Shown here: positions 33,141 to 48,842 of the stretch, piece by piece | Layout: each line of letters begins with the position of its first letter | Numbering within the stretch: the first letter of the stretch is position 1 | The notes under the pieces: generated by a model | Seen by the model: the letters and a program-made list of their open reading frames with translations, nothing else | What the model was told of the DNA's origin: nothing | Database searches by the model: none | Position numbers and translations under genes: made by a program | Assembly (NCBI RefSeq): GCF_003444775.1 | Contig: NZ_CP021081.1 | Location: forward strand, 1,290,001 to 1,354,000 | Direction of reading: 5' to 3' | DNA: 64,000 nt | From: Deinococcus ficus | Lineage (GTDB): Bacteria; Deinococcota; Deinococci; Deinococcales; Deinococcaceae

Positions 33141-33167
33141 ACGCCGCGCTCACAATGAACGCGGCGT
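33141..33167 (-). terminator. Hairpin between cdsA and dxr
   Basis: ACGCCGCG (33141-33148) pairs with CGCGGCGT (33160-33167), loop 11 bases. On the minus strand it is followed by TCGTC, not a T-run, so termination is only possible. It agrees with a separate dxr promoter. Confidence 0.4.
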
Positions 33168-33184
33168 CAGGGGGGCCCGCCCGT

Positions 33185-34015
<831 letters not shown>

Positions 34016-34059
34016 AGGTCACCCGGGCCTTGCCTGCTTTTTCGCGTGTTCGGGCGGGA

Positions 34060-34613
<554 letters not shown>

Positions 34614-34672
34614 GGTTGTCTCTCCTTCCCCAGTATTCCACCCGGGTGCGGGTGGGACGGGGCACTCGCGCG

Positions 34673-34678
34673 AGTTTA
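34673..34678 (-). promoter_or_regulatory. Candidate -10 box of frr
   Basis: TAAACT on the minus strand, about 60 bases before the frr ATG. No clear -35. Confidence 0.3.
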
Positions 34679-34720
34679 GTGCATTCCCACACGGTCTGGC
34701 CGGCCGGGCTGGAATGCGTG

Positions 34721-34755
34721 GGCGGGCGGGGCGGCCGCTGCCGCTCCCGCCCGCC
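34721..34755 (-). terminator. Hairpin after pyrH
   Basis: A 10-bp perfect GC stem (GGCGGGCGGG, 34721-34730, with 34746-34755). No T-run follows on the minus strand, so it may only attenuate. Confidence 0.4.
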
Positions 34756-34769
34756 GCGGCCCCTTGGGC

Positions 34770-35623
<854 letters not shown>

Positions 35624-35631
35624 CGGTGTCC

Positions 35632-36429
<798 letters not shown>

Positions 36430-36489
36430 GGTGGGACCTCCAGAGAGTGGATTGGCAGTCAGCCGGGGCTGACTTGGGGATGCGGTTCA

Positions 36490-36536
36490 GGCACCGGGGG
36501 CGGGTTCGGAACGCTGCCGGACCTCGCCCCCGTGCC
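36490..36536 (-). terminator. Possible attenuating hairpin between rpsB and tsf
   Basis: GGCACCGGGGGCG (36490-36502) pairs with CGCCCCCGTGCC (36525-36536) with one bulge and a 22-base loop. No T-run. Confidence 0.3.
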
Positions 36537-36545
36537 GGTGCGGGT

Positions 36546-37429
<884 letters not shown>

Positions 37430-37435
37430 AGTATA
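37430..37435 (-). promoter_or_regulatory. -10 box of the rpsB operon
   Basis: TATACT on the minus strand with ATG directly before it, which gives a partial extended -10 look. No good -35 at 16-18 bases. Confidence 0.45.
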
Positions 37436-37544
37436 CATGAACGCCGCCGGACCTGCACGGGCCCACGCGCTCCCCGGCGGCGGCATCCCACCCCCGACGG
37501 CCCGCCGGCGGGCGCCACCTGACCCTGCCTTAACCGGGGACTCA

Positions 37545-37553
37545 TGCTAATCT
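37545..37553 (+). promoter_or_regulatory. Extended -10 promoter of the gamma carbonic anhydrase gene
   Basis: TGCTAATCT, that is TGn followed by TAATCT. It lies about 118 bases before the start, divergent from rpsB. Extended -10 promoters need no -35, and none is seen. Confidence 0.45.
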
Positions 37554-37671
37554 GTGCCGCAGTTCAACACTGTTCCGCGTCCCCTAGGGGCGGCCCGAAC
37601 CTGCCGGCCCACACGCCGGCGCCCGGACCCGCACGGGAAGGACAGGCGGGCACCCACGGAGGACTCTGCTC

Positions 37672-38214
37672 ATGCCGCGCTACGCCCTGGACGGGTTCAG
37701 GCCCCACATTCACCCCACCGCGTTCATCGCCCCGAGTGCCGACGTGATCGGCCAGGTCACCGTGGCCGAGAACGCCAGCGTGTGGTTCGGCGCGGTGCTG
37801 CGCGGCGACCTGGAACCCGTCACGGTCGGCCCCGGCTGCAACGTGCAGGACGGCGCGGTCCTCCACACCGACGCTGGCTGGCCCTGCGTCCTGACCGAGC
37901 ACGTCACCGTCGGGCACCGCGCCATCGTGCACGGCGCCACCTGCGGGCCCGGCAGCCTGGTCGGCATGGGCGCCGTGATGCTCAGCGGCTCCAGCCTGGG
38001 TGCCGGGGCGATGCTGGGGGCCGGCGCGCTGCTGCCCGAAGGCGCCCACGTGCCCGACGGCATGCTCGCCGTGGGCGTGCCCGCCCGCGTCGTGCGGCCC
38101 GCGCCCGGCGCCGGGAACGCGCAGCGGTACGTGCAGAACTCCGCCCGGTACGCCCAGGGCCTGACCCGCCTGCCCGACCCGGAGCCCGCCCGCCCCCGGC
38201 TGGAGGAGGCGTGA
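37672..38214 (+). CDS. Gamma-class carbonic anhydrase family protein
   Basis: A 180-residue left-handed beta-helix trimer subunit with hexapeptide repeats. The three zinc histidines are in VQDGAVLHTDAG and VTVGHRAIVHGAT, as in the YrdA/Cam group. Many such proteins bind zinc, but hydration of CO2 has been shown only for some, so activity is not certain. GGAGG precedes the ATG by 8 bases. Its stop overlaps the GTG of the next gene (GTGA), so the two are made together. Confidence 0.92.
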   Translation: MPRYALDGFRPHIHPTAFIAPSADVIGQVTVAENASVWFGAVLRGDLEPVTVGPGCNVQDGAVLHTDAGWPCVLTEHVTVGHRAIVHGATCGPGSLVGMGAVMLSGSSLGAGAMLGAGALLPEGAHVPDGMLAVGVPARVVRPAPGAGNAQRYVQNSARYAQGLTRLPDPEPARPRLEEA

Positions 38215-39068
38215 CGGAGGACCACGGCCGCGCCGGCACCCCGCCGCCGAGCCGCCGCGCTCCGCTGCCGCCCGGCCCGCCGGAGGGCAGCGAGGAACTC
38301 GCGGAACTCGTGCCGGAACTCACGCCGATGTTCCCGAACGCCGCGCCGTTCCTGGCCCGGTTCCTGCCGCACGCCGCGCCCTCCCACCAGGGCCTCACGC
38401 AGCACTTCTGCGACCTGCACGCCTTCCTGAAGTACCTGCACGAGGAAGGTTGGTTCGGGTACCTGCACGCCGTGCTGGGTGACCAGAGCGCGTACGTGCT
38501 GGTGTTCGAGGGCCGCACCGTGACTGCCGCCGCCGCCAGCGCCACCGGCGAACAGGCGCTGGGCGAGCTGCTCAGCCTGTACGAGCAGGGCGCCGCCATC
38601 AGCGCCTACCCGCTGGACGCGGTCCTGGCGCACGTCCTGAGCGGCATCGGGTCGCGGGCGTGGAAGTTCAACCTCACCGAGGACTTCACCGGCCTGCACG
38701 CCCGCCCCACCGGCGCGATCTTCTACGCGCGCGGGGAGATCGTGGCCACCATGCCCAGCACGCTGCCGTACGAGGGCGCCTTCCCCGCGCCGCTGCGCCC
38801 GCAGACGCTGATCCTGCCGCGCAGCCTGGCCGGCTGGGCCCACCACCAGTACACCCTGACTCTGCGGGGCCGCGACGCCCTGAACGCCATCACCAGCGTG
38901 CACCAGTCGTTCCGCGCGCAGCACGGGCAGCCGGGGTTGCTGTTCCTTCAGGCGATCAACGAGAAGCTCTCGCCCGCGGAGTACGCGATGCGCTCGGACG
39001 TGGCCCTGCACGACCTGGAACCGCTGGTGCAGGACTTCCTGAAAAGTGGCTGCATCCGCGAGGGCTAG
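38211..39068 (+). CDS. Uncharacterised protein coupled to the carbonic anhydrase gene
   Basis: A 285-residue soluble protein I do not recognise. About 20 Pro/Arg-rich residues lead into an acidic stretch (EELAELVPEL), then a compact segment with WFGYLHAVLGDQSAYVLVFEGRTVTAA and ATGEQALGELLSLYEQGAAISAY, which could be a DUF4388-like or roadblock-like fold, a weak impression only. A second half has AGWAHHQYTLTLRGRDALNAI. No signal peptide, membrane helix or known catalytic motif. The GTG start overlaps the preceding stop, so its job is probably tied to that gene. Confidence 0.75.
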   Translation: MTEDHGRAGTPPPSRRAPLPPGPPEGSEELAELVPELTPMFPNAAPFLARFLPHAAPSHQGLTQHFCDLHAFLKYLHEEGWFGYLHAVLGDQSAYVLVFEGRTVTAAAASATGEQALGELLSLYEQGAAISAYPLDAVLAHVLSGIGSRAWKFNLTEDFTGLHARPTGAIFYARGEIVATMPSTLPYEGAFPAPLRPQTLILPRSLAGWAHHQYTLTLRGRDALNAITSVHQSFRAQHGQPGLLFLQAINEKLSPAEYAMRSDVALHDLEPLVQDFLKSGCIREG

Positions 39069-39090
39069 GCCTCACGGACAGCGTTCCAAG

Positions 39091-39121
39091 CCCCGTCCCG
39101 ATGGGCGGGGTGTTCTCGTTT
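39091..39121 (+). terminator. Intrinsic terminator after the carbonic anhydrase operon
   Basis: CCCCGTCC pairs with GGGCGGGG (one G-T pair) around a CGAT loop, followed by the T-rich TGTTCTCGTTT. Confidence 0.6.
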
Positions 39122-39146
39122 GATCTGGGATAGGCCGGGCGGCCTA

Positions 39147-39202
39147 TTGACGAATGGACACTTGCAAGGCTCAATTGGTCTCATGACCGAGAAGGTTGCA
39201 AG
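39147..39202 (+). promoter_or_regulatory. marR promoter with paired operator half-sites
   Basis: TTGACG (39147-39152), 17-base spacer, CTCAAT (39170-39175). A self-complementary CTTGCAAG (39161-39168) lies inside the spacer, and TTGCAAG recurs at 39196-39202 just before the start. Two copies flanking the start site fit MarR autorepression. Confidence 0.45.
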
Positions 39203-39211
39203 AGTGAAAGC

Positions 39212-39729
39212 ATGACCGTGCCCGACACGCCCCCCTCCCAGGACACGCCGGCCGGCTCCCGCGAGGCCGCCATCGCCCTGGGCCAGACCATGAAGCAGCT
39301 GCACCGCTACATCAGCAGCCACGTCATGCAGGGCCTCCAGGCCGAACTTACCGACCTGGACCTGTCGTTCTCGCAGATGACCGCCCTGCACCAGCTGCGC
39401 GCCACGCCCGGCCTGACCGTCACCGAACTGTCCGCCCGCACCCACCTGAGCCTCCCCGCCGCCAGCCACCTCGTCGAGCGGCTCGTGCAGCGCGGCCTCG
39501 CGGACCGTCAGGAGAACCCGGACAACCGCCGCGAGAAACGCCTGAGCCTCAGCGCGCGCGGGCAGGCGGTGCTGGCCGGCATGGACTCCGCTTTCGTGAA
39601 CGCCTACATCCGCACCTTCGCGCAGCTCTCCCCCCAGAGCCTCCAGGCCGCCCACGACTCCCTCGCGGCGCTCCTCACCGACCTGGAAGCGCAGCAGCCC
39701 GCCCCTTGCCCCGACCCGCAGGAGACCCC

Positions 39730-39733
<4 letters not shown>
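39212..39733 (+). CDS. MarR-family transcriptional regulator
   Basis: A 173-residue winged-helix repressor. After a disordered start, helices lead to the DNA-binding core [50 protein letters not shown] (recognition helix [13 protein letters not shown], wing with [10 protein letters not shown]). It overlaps the efflux pump gene by 4 bases (ATGA), so it most likely represses the pump and itself until a drug or phenolic ligand binds. The repeats TTGCAAG upstream are the likely operator. Confidence 0.93.
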
Positions 39734-41853
<2,120 letters not shown>

Positions 41854-41878
41854 CCCCAGCCCAGATCACTGGCCCCGC

Positions 41879-41914
41879 CCGGCCGCCTTCCCCCACCCCG
41901 GGGCGGGCGGCCGG
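41879..41914 (+). terminator. Intrinsic terminator of the marR-MFS operon
   Basis: CCGGCCGCC (41879-41887) pairs with GGCGGCCGG (41906-41914), loop 18 bases, followed by ACCCTTT. Confidence 0.5.
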
Positions 41915-41920
41915 ACCCTT

Positions 41921-41926
41921 TAGCAT
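41921..41926 (+). promoter_or_regulatory. Leaderless -10 box of the AlaX-like gene
   Basis: TAGCAT followed by 7 bases and the ATG at 41934. Confidence 0.45.
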
Positions 41927-41933
41927 CAGCCCC

Positions 41934-43154
41934 ATGCGCCCCACCGAACGCCTGGACTTCACCGACCCCCTCCGGCACACCTTCACCGCGCAGGTCCTCG
42001 CCGTGCAGGGCCGGGAGGTTGCCCTGGACGCCAGCGCCTTCTACCCGCAGAGCGGCGGACAGAACGCCGACACCGGCCTCCTGCGCTGGACCGGCGGGGA
42101 GGCCCGCGTCACCGACGTCCGGGTCGTGAAAGGCGAGGGCTTGGTGTGGCACACCCTGGACCCGGACGGGGCGCTGCCCACGCCGGGTACGGCCGTTCAC
42201 GGGGAGATCGAACCTGGGCGCCGCTGGCGGCACATGCAGCGGCACACCGCCGAGCACCTGCTCGCCCAGGCGTTCCGGCGCGTGAATCCCGCCTTCGAGG
42301 TGGTGGCCGTCAGCATGGGCAGCGCCGAATGCCACCTGGACCTGAAGGGCGACCCCGCCGACACCCACGTGCAGGCCGCCGAGGCCCTGCTGCGCGAGAC
42401 GCTGGGCCGCACCGAGCTCACCCTGGAGACCCCCGTCGTCCCGGACCACGAACTGCACCGCTACCCCCTGCGACGCGAGGCGAAAGTCAGTGGACAGGTG
42501 CGGCTGGTGATCTTCCGGGACGCGAGCGGCGAGCCCTTCGACGTGAGCGCCTGCGGCGGCACCCACGTCCCCCGCGCCGCCCAGTGCGGCCCCGTGGTGG
42601 TCCTGCGCACCGAACGGCAGAAGGCCGGCCTGACCCGCGTGGTGTTCATGGCCGGCGAGGAAGCCGCCGCGCACCTGAGCGGCCTGCACCGCCGCATGCG
42701 GGCCCTGGCGCAGGACTTCAGCGTGCCGGTAGAGGGCCTCCCCGAGCGCGTGCAGGCCACTGTGGTGGATCTCAGCGCTGCGCAGGCGGAGGCCGAGCGC
42801 CTCCGGACCCGGCTGGCTGCCGCCCTCGTTCAGGCGCAGAACATGGCCGGACCCTGCCTCACCCTGACCCTGGACCCCGAGGACGCCAGCCTGCTCACCC
42901 CGGCGCTGCGGCAGGTGCCGGCCGGCCGGGTCCTGATCGCCTGCACCCCGGACGGCGGGTGCGGCGTCGCCAGCGCTCACCTGGCCGTGCCCGCCGGTGA
43001 GGTGCTACGCGAGGTGCTGGCCGTCACCGGGGGCCGTGGGGGCGGCAAGCCCGACCTGGCGCAGGGCCGCACAGAACAGCCCGGGCTGTTCGCCCGGGCT
43101 GCGGTGGAGGCCGTACAGGCGCGGCTCAGCGCACCACGAGGTCCGGCAGCCTGA
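41934..43154 (+). CDS. alaX: AlaX-type alanyl-tRNA editing protein (long form)
   Basis: Free-standing homologue of the editing part of alanyl-tRNA synthetase, expected to hydrolyse Ser-tRNA(Ala) or Gly-tRNA(Ala). The 406-residue product shows the N-terminal beta-barrel FYPQSGGQNADTG, the zinc/editing motif HTAEHLLAQAF (HxxxH), the second pair in SACGGTHVPRAAQCG (CxxxH), and a C-terminal DHHA1-like domain ending GGRGGGKPDLAQG. That domain places it in the long AlaX-L class. A 10-bp hairpin is embedded near its 3' end. It overlaps the convergent protease gene by 29 bases. Confidence 0.92.
   Translation: MRPTERLDFTDPLRHTFTAQVLAVQGREVALDASAFYPQSGGQNADTGLLRWTGGEARVTDVRVVKGEGLVWHTLDPDGALPTPGTAVHGEIEPGRRWRHMQRHTAEHLLAQAFRRVNPAFEVVAVSMGSAECHLDLKGDPADTHVQAAEALLRETLGRTELTLETPVVPDHELHRYPLRREAKVSGQVRLVIFRDASGEPFDVSACGGTHVPRAAQCGPVVVLRTERQKAGLTRVVFMAGEEAAAHLSGLHRRMRALAQDFSVPVEGLPERVQATVVDLSAAQAEAERLRTRLAAALVQAQNMAGPCLTLTLDPEDASLLTPALRQVPAGRVLIACTPDGGCGVASAHLAVPAGEVLREVLAVTGGRGGGKPDLAQGRTEQPGLFARAAVEAVQARLSAPRGPAA
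43077..43101. repeat. Perfect inverted repeat inside the 3' end of the AlaX-like gene
   Basis: CAGCCCGGGC (43077-43086) pairs with GCCCGGGCTG (43092-43101) around TGTTC. It is coding (PGLFARA). It lies about 50 bases before the stop, next to a convergent overlap, and may slow or end transcription from either side. Confidence 0.45.
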
Positions 43155-45156
43155 CGCTCGGCTGGCTGGCTCCCAGCGTCACCGCCGTCTCGGCGCGCGG
43201 CTCGCCCACCTCACCGAAGACGCCGTTCGCGTCCACGTCCGTGCCCGCGATCACCCGGTACGTGCCGTCCCCCAGCCACGCGCGGAACTCGCCGGTCCCC
43301 TGAACGCGGGGCAGCAGGTTGCGCGCCGCGTCGTCCACCACCCGCAGCCCGGTGACCGCCGGGGCGTTCAGCGCGGCCGCGGCGTTGATCACGCCGAACC
43401 CGTACGACTCGTCGCGGCCCGCCGGCCCGAGGTCCCGGCTGGTGGCGATCAGGCGCTCCAGCGTGTCGGTGGCGTTGGTGGTGACGCCCTTGCTGAGCAG
43501 CAGCGCCGCCAGGGCCGCCACCTGCGGCGACGCCTGACTGGTGCCGGACATGCCCTCGTAGCTGGGCTGGTCCTTCGTGTAGTTCCAGGACGTGCTGAAC
43601 ACCGAGTCCGGGAACCGCGCGCCGTTCAGCAGGGCGCCGTTGAAGGCGTCCGTCACCGAGTCCGACCCGCCGGGCGCGGACAGCACGATCTGCGCGTAGC
43701 GGTTGCTGTACTTCGCGTGCGTCAGGGTGCCCGGGCCGCTCAATGTCACGCTGCCCACCGCCACGGCGTCCGTGCAGGCGGCCGGGTAGTACGGCACCGT
43801 GCTGTACCCGTTCCCTCCCGCCACCACGACCAGCGTCCCGGCCGCCCGGGCCTCGGCGATCGCGTCGCACATGGGCCGGGCGTCCTGCGCGCTGATGCCG
43901 CCGCCCAGGCTCAGGTTCATCACCTGCGCCGGGTGGGGGTTGGTGTACGTCACGCCGTCCAGCGTGACCGGCAGGCCCGCGGCGTAGCGCACGCCGGTTA
44001 CGACGTCCGCCACCTCCGCGTCCCCGTACGCGTCGATCACGCGCACCGGCAGCACCTTCACGGGCGCGCCGGCGCTCGCCCCGACCACGCCGGTCGTGCT
44101 GCACCCCTCGCAGCTGCCCTGGTTCTCGCCCCAGCGCGCCACGATCAGGCCGGTGACGTGCGTGCCGTGGCTGCCCCCCACCCGCCCGGGCACGAGGGGA
44201 TCGGTGGGGTCGGTGTCCGGCCCATCACCGTCGCCGTTGTTTCCAGCCAGGACGTCCAGCGCTCCCTCCCCGGGGCCCCACAGGCCGCCCGCGAGGTCCG
44301 GGTGGTCGAACCGCACGCCGGAATCCAGCACCGCCACCGTCACTGGGCGGGTGTACGCGCCGGCCTGCATGTCCTTCCACACCGCCTGATACCCGGTGAC
44401 CCGGAACGGCCACTGCAGCGGCGCGTACTGGTCGGTGGGGGAGACCGGGAAGACCAGCGGCCCCGTCTGCTGCGGGTGCAATACCGCGTTGGGCACGGCG
44501 TACTCCACGGCCGGGTCGGCCTTCAGGGCGGCCAGGGCCGCCCGCACGTCCCTGACCCGCAGCACGCTGGTGCGGGCGTCCAGGGCGCGCACCGACCCCA
44601 CGTTCACACCCTGGGCGCGCAGTGTGGCGGCCGCCTGCGCCTCCGGCCGGGCCGACTGGGCGGTGACCGCGCCGCCCGCGCGGTACTTCACGATGACGCC
44701 CCGGGTTTCGGCCGGCTCCTGGGCCCGGAGGGCCTGCACGGCCACGTCCGCGCCCTGCACGCTGGCGGTCTGACCGTCGGTGATCCGCCCGGTCAGTTCG
44801 AACTGCGCCGCCCTGACCTGCACGGTCGAGGTGCCGCTGCGGCGCAACACGTCCTGCCACGTCACCTCGAAGCTGCCGCTCAGCTCCGGCTGGTCCGCGG
44901 TCAGTGGCGTGCCTGCGCGGCGGTCCACGCTGACCGTCACGTTCACCGGCCCCTGCCCGGACAGCGGCGTCACGGTGATCCAGGCGGGCACGTTCGTGAT
45001 CTGCCAGCTGCCCGTGAAGTTGGCCGTAAGCGGCGCGCTGGTGCCCTGCCCCACGGTCACGGTCTGGTTCGGAAAGCCGGGGCTGGACGACCGGTCACAG
45101 CCCGCCAGCAGCAGGGCCGCGGCGATCAGCAGCGGAGCAGAAGCTCGGAATGACAT
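43126..45156 (-). CDS. Subtilisin-like serine protease (S8) lipoprotein
   Basis: A 676-residue secreted protease. The lipoprotein signal FRASAPLLIAAALLLAGCD has its Cys at about residue 20. A beta-rich pro-region follows (including TNVPAWITVTPLSGQGPVNVTV and an inhibitor-like VIVKYRAGG...). The catalytic triad is complete: Asp in VAVLDSGVRFDHPDL (about residue 278), His in GGSHGTHVTGLIVA (about 332), Ser in YEGMSGTSQASPQVAAL (about 538), with oxyanion Asn in VVAGGNGYS. A C-terminal beta domain resembles an Ig or pre-peptidase fold (YRVIAGTDVDANGVFGEVGEP). It diverges from the DUF2227 gene across 88 bases. Confidence 0.93.
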   Translation of the reverse strand: MSFRASAPLLIAAALLLAGCDRSSSPGFPNQTVTVGQGTSAPLTANFTGSWQITNVPAWITVTPLSGQGPVNVTVSVDRRAGTPLTADQPELSGSFEVTWQDVLRRSGTSTVQVRAAQFELTGRITDGQTASVQGADVAVQALRAQEPAETRGVIVKYRAGGAVTAQSARPEAQAAATLRAQGVNVGSVRALDARTSVLRVRDVRAALAALKADPAVEYAVPNAVLHPQQTGPLVFPVSPTDQYAPLQWPFRVTGYQAVWKDMQAGAYTRPVTVAVLDSGVRFDHPDLAGGLWGPGEGALDVLAGNNGDGDGPDTDPTDPLVPGRVGGSHGTHVTGLIVARWGENQGSCEGCSTTGVVGASAGAPVKVLPVRVIDAYGDAEVADVVTGVRYAAGLPVTLDGVTYTNPHPAQVMNLSLGGGISAQDARPMCDAIAEARAAGTLVVVAGGNGYSTVPYYPAACTDAVAVGSVTLSGPGTLTHAKYSNRYAQIVLSAPGGSDSVTDAFNGALLNGARFPDSVFSTSWNYTKDQPSYEGMSGTSQASPQVAALAALLLSKGVTTNATDTLERLIATSRDLGPAGRDESYGFGVINAAAALNAPAVTGLRVVDDAARNLLPRVQGTGEFRAWLGDGTYRVIAGTDVDANGVFGEVGEPRAETAVTLGASQPSVRLPDLVVR

Positions 45157-45244
45157 GATCTGCCCAGCATGCCGCAGCTCACATGACGGCGGATGAGGGC
45201 CTGGACGCCCCCACGCGCCGCCGGGCTGGCACAATGGGTGAACT

Positions 45245-45757
<513 letters not shown>

Positions 45758-45766
45758 CGCCCGACT

Positions 45767-46564
<798 letters not shown>

Positions 46565-46571
46565 AGCCGGC

Positions 46572-46577
46572 AGCCTA
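46572..46577 (-). promoter_or_regulatory. Leaderless -10 box of the YkgJ-like gene
   Basis: TAGGCT followed by 7 bases and the ATG at 46564. Confidence 0.45.
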
Positions 46578-46584
46578 GCGCGCG

Positions 46585-46590
46585 TATACT
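46585..46590 (+). promoter_or_regulatory. -10 box of the APH-family kinase gene
   Basis: TATACT, only 7 bases from the divergent TAGGCT box, so the two polymerases would compete. It implies a leader of about 80 bases. Confidence 0.4.
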
Positions 46591-46679
46591 CGCCGCACCG
46601 TGCCGATGTCCGGGTTCCCCACTGCCACGCTGTCTCCCTCCGCCGCCCCCCACCGGGCCGGGCATCGGAGCCCCGCACC

Positions 46680-47534
46680 TTGACCGCCCCGAACGCCCGC
46701 TCCACGCCTGCCGGCCCCGCCGAGGAGACCCGGTTTCCCACGCTGGACGCCCGCTTCGGGACCCTCCAGGCGATGTCCGCCGGCATGCAGAGCCGCGTGT
46801 ACACCACGCCGGACGGCGCGCACGTGGTCAAGGTGTACCGCAACCACCTGGGGCAGCACACCCTGGAGGCCGCGAACATGCGCCGCGCCGGCCTGGACCG
46901 CTGGATCGTGGACACCGTGGAAGCCGACGGCGTCGAGGCGCTGATCCTGAGGCACTTCCCGGGACGGCCGCTGACCGCCCGCGACGTGCCCCGCGCCCTG
47001 CCGCAACTGCGGATGCAGCTGCGCGCCCTGCACGCCGACCGCCACGGGCAGGTGGACACCGCCCGCGTGCGCGAGCGGGTCCTGCGCTTTCGCAGCGCGC
47101 TGGCTGCCTACCCCCTGGAGGACTTCTTCGACGCCGTCGAGGGCCCCCTGGAGGCCGGCCTGCTCGAAGGCCCCGCGGCCTTCTGCCACCTGGACCTCTG
47201 GCACGACAACATCCTCATCGCCCGCGACAGCGACGACGTGCTGATCATCGACTGGACCCGCGCCACCTGGGACGACCCGCTGCGTGACCTCGCCCTGCTG
47301 AAGACCGGCACCCTGGACCTGCTGGACGCCGAGGCCAGCCTGCACGCGGCGCTGGGCCTGCTCCCGGACACCGAGCGGCCCACCCTGGCCCGCTACCGCG
47401 CCTACCTGGCCCTGACCACCCTGCACGACCTGTACTGGTTCCTGATGAACGCCCCGTACGAGTTCGAGCGGGAGCGGGACCGCAAGGTGCCCCGCACCCG
47501 GCACGCCCTGGCCCGCCTCCCCCTGCGCCCCTGA
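46680..47534 (+). CDS. Phosphotransferase of the APH / choline-kinase fold
   Basis: A small-molecule kinase of about 284 residues. The N-lobe reads [19 protein letters not shown] (ATP Lys in VVKVYR), the catalytic loop is [13 protein letters not shown] (HxDxxxxN) and the metal-binding Asp is in [21 protein letters not shown], all intact. The substrate (aminoglycoside, homoserine, sugar or other alcohol) cannot be told. No ATG or GTG lies in frame before the N-lobe except ATG 46773, which would trim it, so I use TTG 46680 with GGAG 9 bases upstream. Divergent from the YkgJ-like gene. Confidence 0.8.
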   Translation: MTAPNARSTPAGPAEETRFPTLDARFGTLQAMSAGMQSRVYTTPDGAHVVKVYRNHLGQHTLEAANMRRAGLDRWIVDTVEADGVEALILRHFPGRPLTARDVPRALPQLRMQLRALHADRHGQVDTARVRERVLRFRSALAAYPLEDFFDAVEGPLEAGLLEGPAAFCHLDLWHDNILIARDSDDVLIIDWTRATWDDPLRDLALLKTGTLDLLDAEASLHAALGLLPDTERPTLARYRAYLALTTLHDLYWFLMNAPYEFERERDRKVPRTRHALARLPLRP

Positions 47535-47549
47535 CGGGATGACCAGCCC

Positions 47550-47580
47550 GGCCGGGCGCCAAACCCGCAGTCGCCCGGCC
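47550..47580. terminator. Bidirectional hairpin between convergent genes
   Basis: GGCCGGGCG (47550-47558) pairs with CGCCCGGCC (47572-47580), loop 13 bases. It separates the kinase and the beta-helix lipoprotein. T-runs are weak. Confidence 0.5.
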
Positions 47581-47596
47581 GCCGTGTCTGCTCAGC

Positions 47597-48643
47597 TCAC
47601 CGCGTGAACGGGTGGGACGTGTCCAGCAGCGGCAGGGTGGTGGTCACCACGTTGCCGGACACGGTGCCGGTCGTGCCGTTCAGGAATTGCGTGACGCTCA
47701 GGCCGTACAGCGTGTTGTTCGTGACCGTCATGGGCACCTTGCCCGGGTTCAGGATGCCCAGCGCCGTGGAACGGCGGTTCACGAAGGTGTTCCCGGAGAT
47801 GGTGACCGTGCGACCCTCGCGCGTGAGCCCTTCCGTGCCGTAGGTCATGATGGCGGAGTTCGTGCTGCGGGCACCCTGCTCGATGACGCTGCCGGTCACG
47901 GTCAGGTTCCCTCCGTTCGGCGTGTCGAAGCTGTAGCTGGCGGTCTCGTTCAGGTCGAACAGGCGGCTGTCGGTGATGGTCGTGCTGCGCGCCCGGCTCT
48001 TGAACTCGTGGCCCACCACCGCGCTGTGCGAGTAGCTCCGCTCGAAGGTCAGCTGCCCGACCTCGTTCACGTACAGGTTGTGCGTCTGCCCCGGGTCGCC
48101 CAGGCCGTTGTGCGCGAACTCCGTGCGGGTGATGCGGATGCTGCCCAGCGGCGCGCTGGCGGCCAGCAGGCCGTTCTCGTTGTCGTACAGGTAACTGTCC
48201 TCGATGACCAGGTGCCCGCCCTGGTAGCGCACGCCCGCGCCGTTGCGGTCCGGGACCTTCGCGCCGGTCAGTTCAAGGCCGCGCAGGGTCACGTCCGTGT
48301 TCGTGGTGATGATAGCCTTGCCGTTCGGCGGGGGCACGGTGGCGACCAGCCGGGCCAGGCCGCTGGCGCTCTCGATGGTGATCTTCCGGTTCACCTCGAA
48401 GAAGTCGTTCGTGTACGTGCCCGGGTCGTTGCGGACGGTGTCGCCGTCCAGGGCTGCCGCGACGGCCGCGCGCACGGTCGCGTAGGTCTTGCCGGGCCCG
48501 ACGGTCAGCACCCGGCCGGTGGCCGTGGGCGTGTCCACGACCGGGCCGGGGCCGGGCGCCGGGGCAGGGGAGGACGGGGACGTGCACGCCGCCAGGAGGA
48601 GGGACACGCCGAGCAGGGAAGCGGAAAGAAGACGGTGACGCAT
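47597..48643 (-). CDS. Parallel beta-helix lipoprotein
   Basis: A 348-residue exported protein. The signal [20 protein letters not shown] gives a lipobox Cys at about residue 19, followed by a Pro/Gly-rich tether. The body is a right-handed beta helix with pectate-lyase-like (PbH1) repeats: [68 protein letters not shown] and [14 protein letters not shown]. Such proteins bind or cleave polysaccharides; no clear lyase residues are visible. Two ATGs are adjacent; AAGGAG is 6 bases before the second, which I use. Confidence 0.85.
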   Translation of the reverse strand: MRHRLLSASLLGVSLLLAACTSPSSPAPAPGPGPVVDTPTATGRVLTVGPGKTYATVRAAVAAALDGDTVRNDPGTYTNDFFEVNRKITIESASGLARLVATVPPPNGKAIITTNTDVTLRGLELTGAKVPDRNGAGVRYQGGHLVIEDSYLYDNENGLLAASAPLGSIRITRTEFAHNGLGDPGQTHNLYVNEVGQLTFERSYSHSAVVGHEFKSRARSTTITDSRLFDLNETASYSFDTPNGGNLTVTGSVIEQGARSTNSAIMTYGTEGLTREGRTVTISGNTFVNRRSTALGILNPGKVPMTVTNNTLYGLSVTQFLNGTTGTVSGNVVTTTLPLLDTSHPFTR

Positions 48644-48830
48644 CATGAACTCCTTGTTTGAGCGCAGGGAACTGGCCGTCGGCCCTACCGCGGGACGGAC
48701 GCTTCTTCCCCGGCAGAACCACGCTACCGCACCCCTACCGACTGGGAAACGAGGTGAAACCGAGCATGAAGGACGTGGCGGCGGTCCCCGCAGGCCATCT
48801 GGCCCTGGTGGCGTGCCCGGCCGCGGCGGG

Positions 48831-48836
48831 TATGGT
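48831..48836 (+). promoter_or_regulatory. Leaderless -10 box of upp
   Basis: TATGGT followed by GGGAGC and the upp ATG. Confidence 0.4.
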
Positions 48837-48842
48837 GGGAGC

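Noticed and set aside
33063..33153. An upstream start for dxr (ATG at 33117 or 33153)
   Set aside because: 33117 lies inside the -10 TATGCT, and the added 30 residues have no counterpart in the family. The GTG at 33063 matches the conserved N-terminus.
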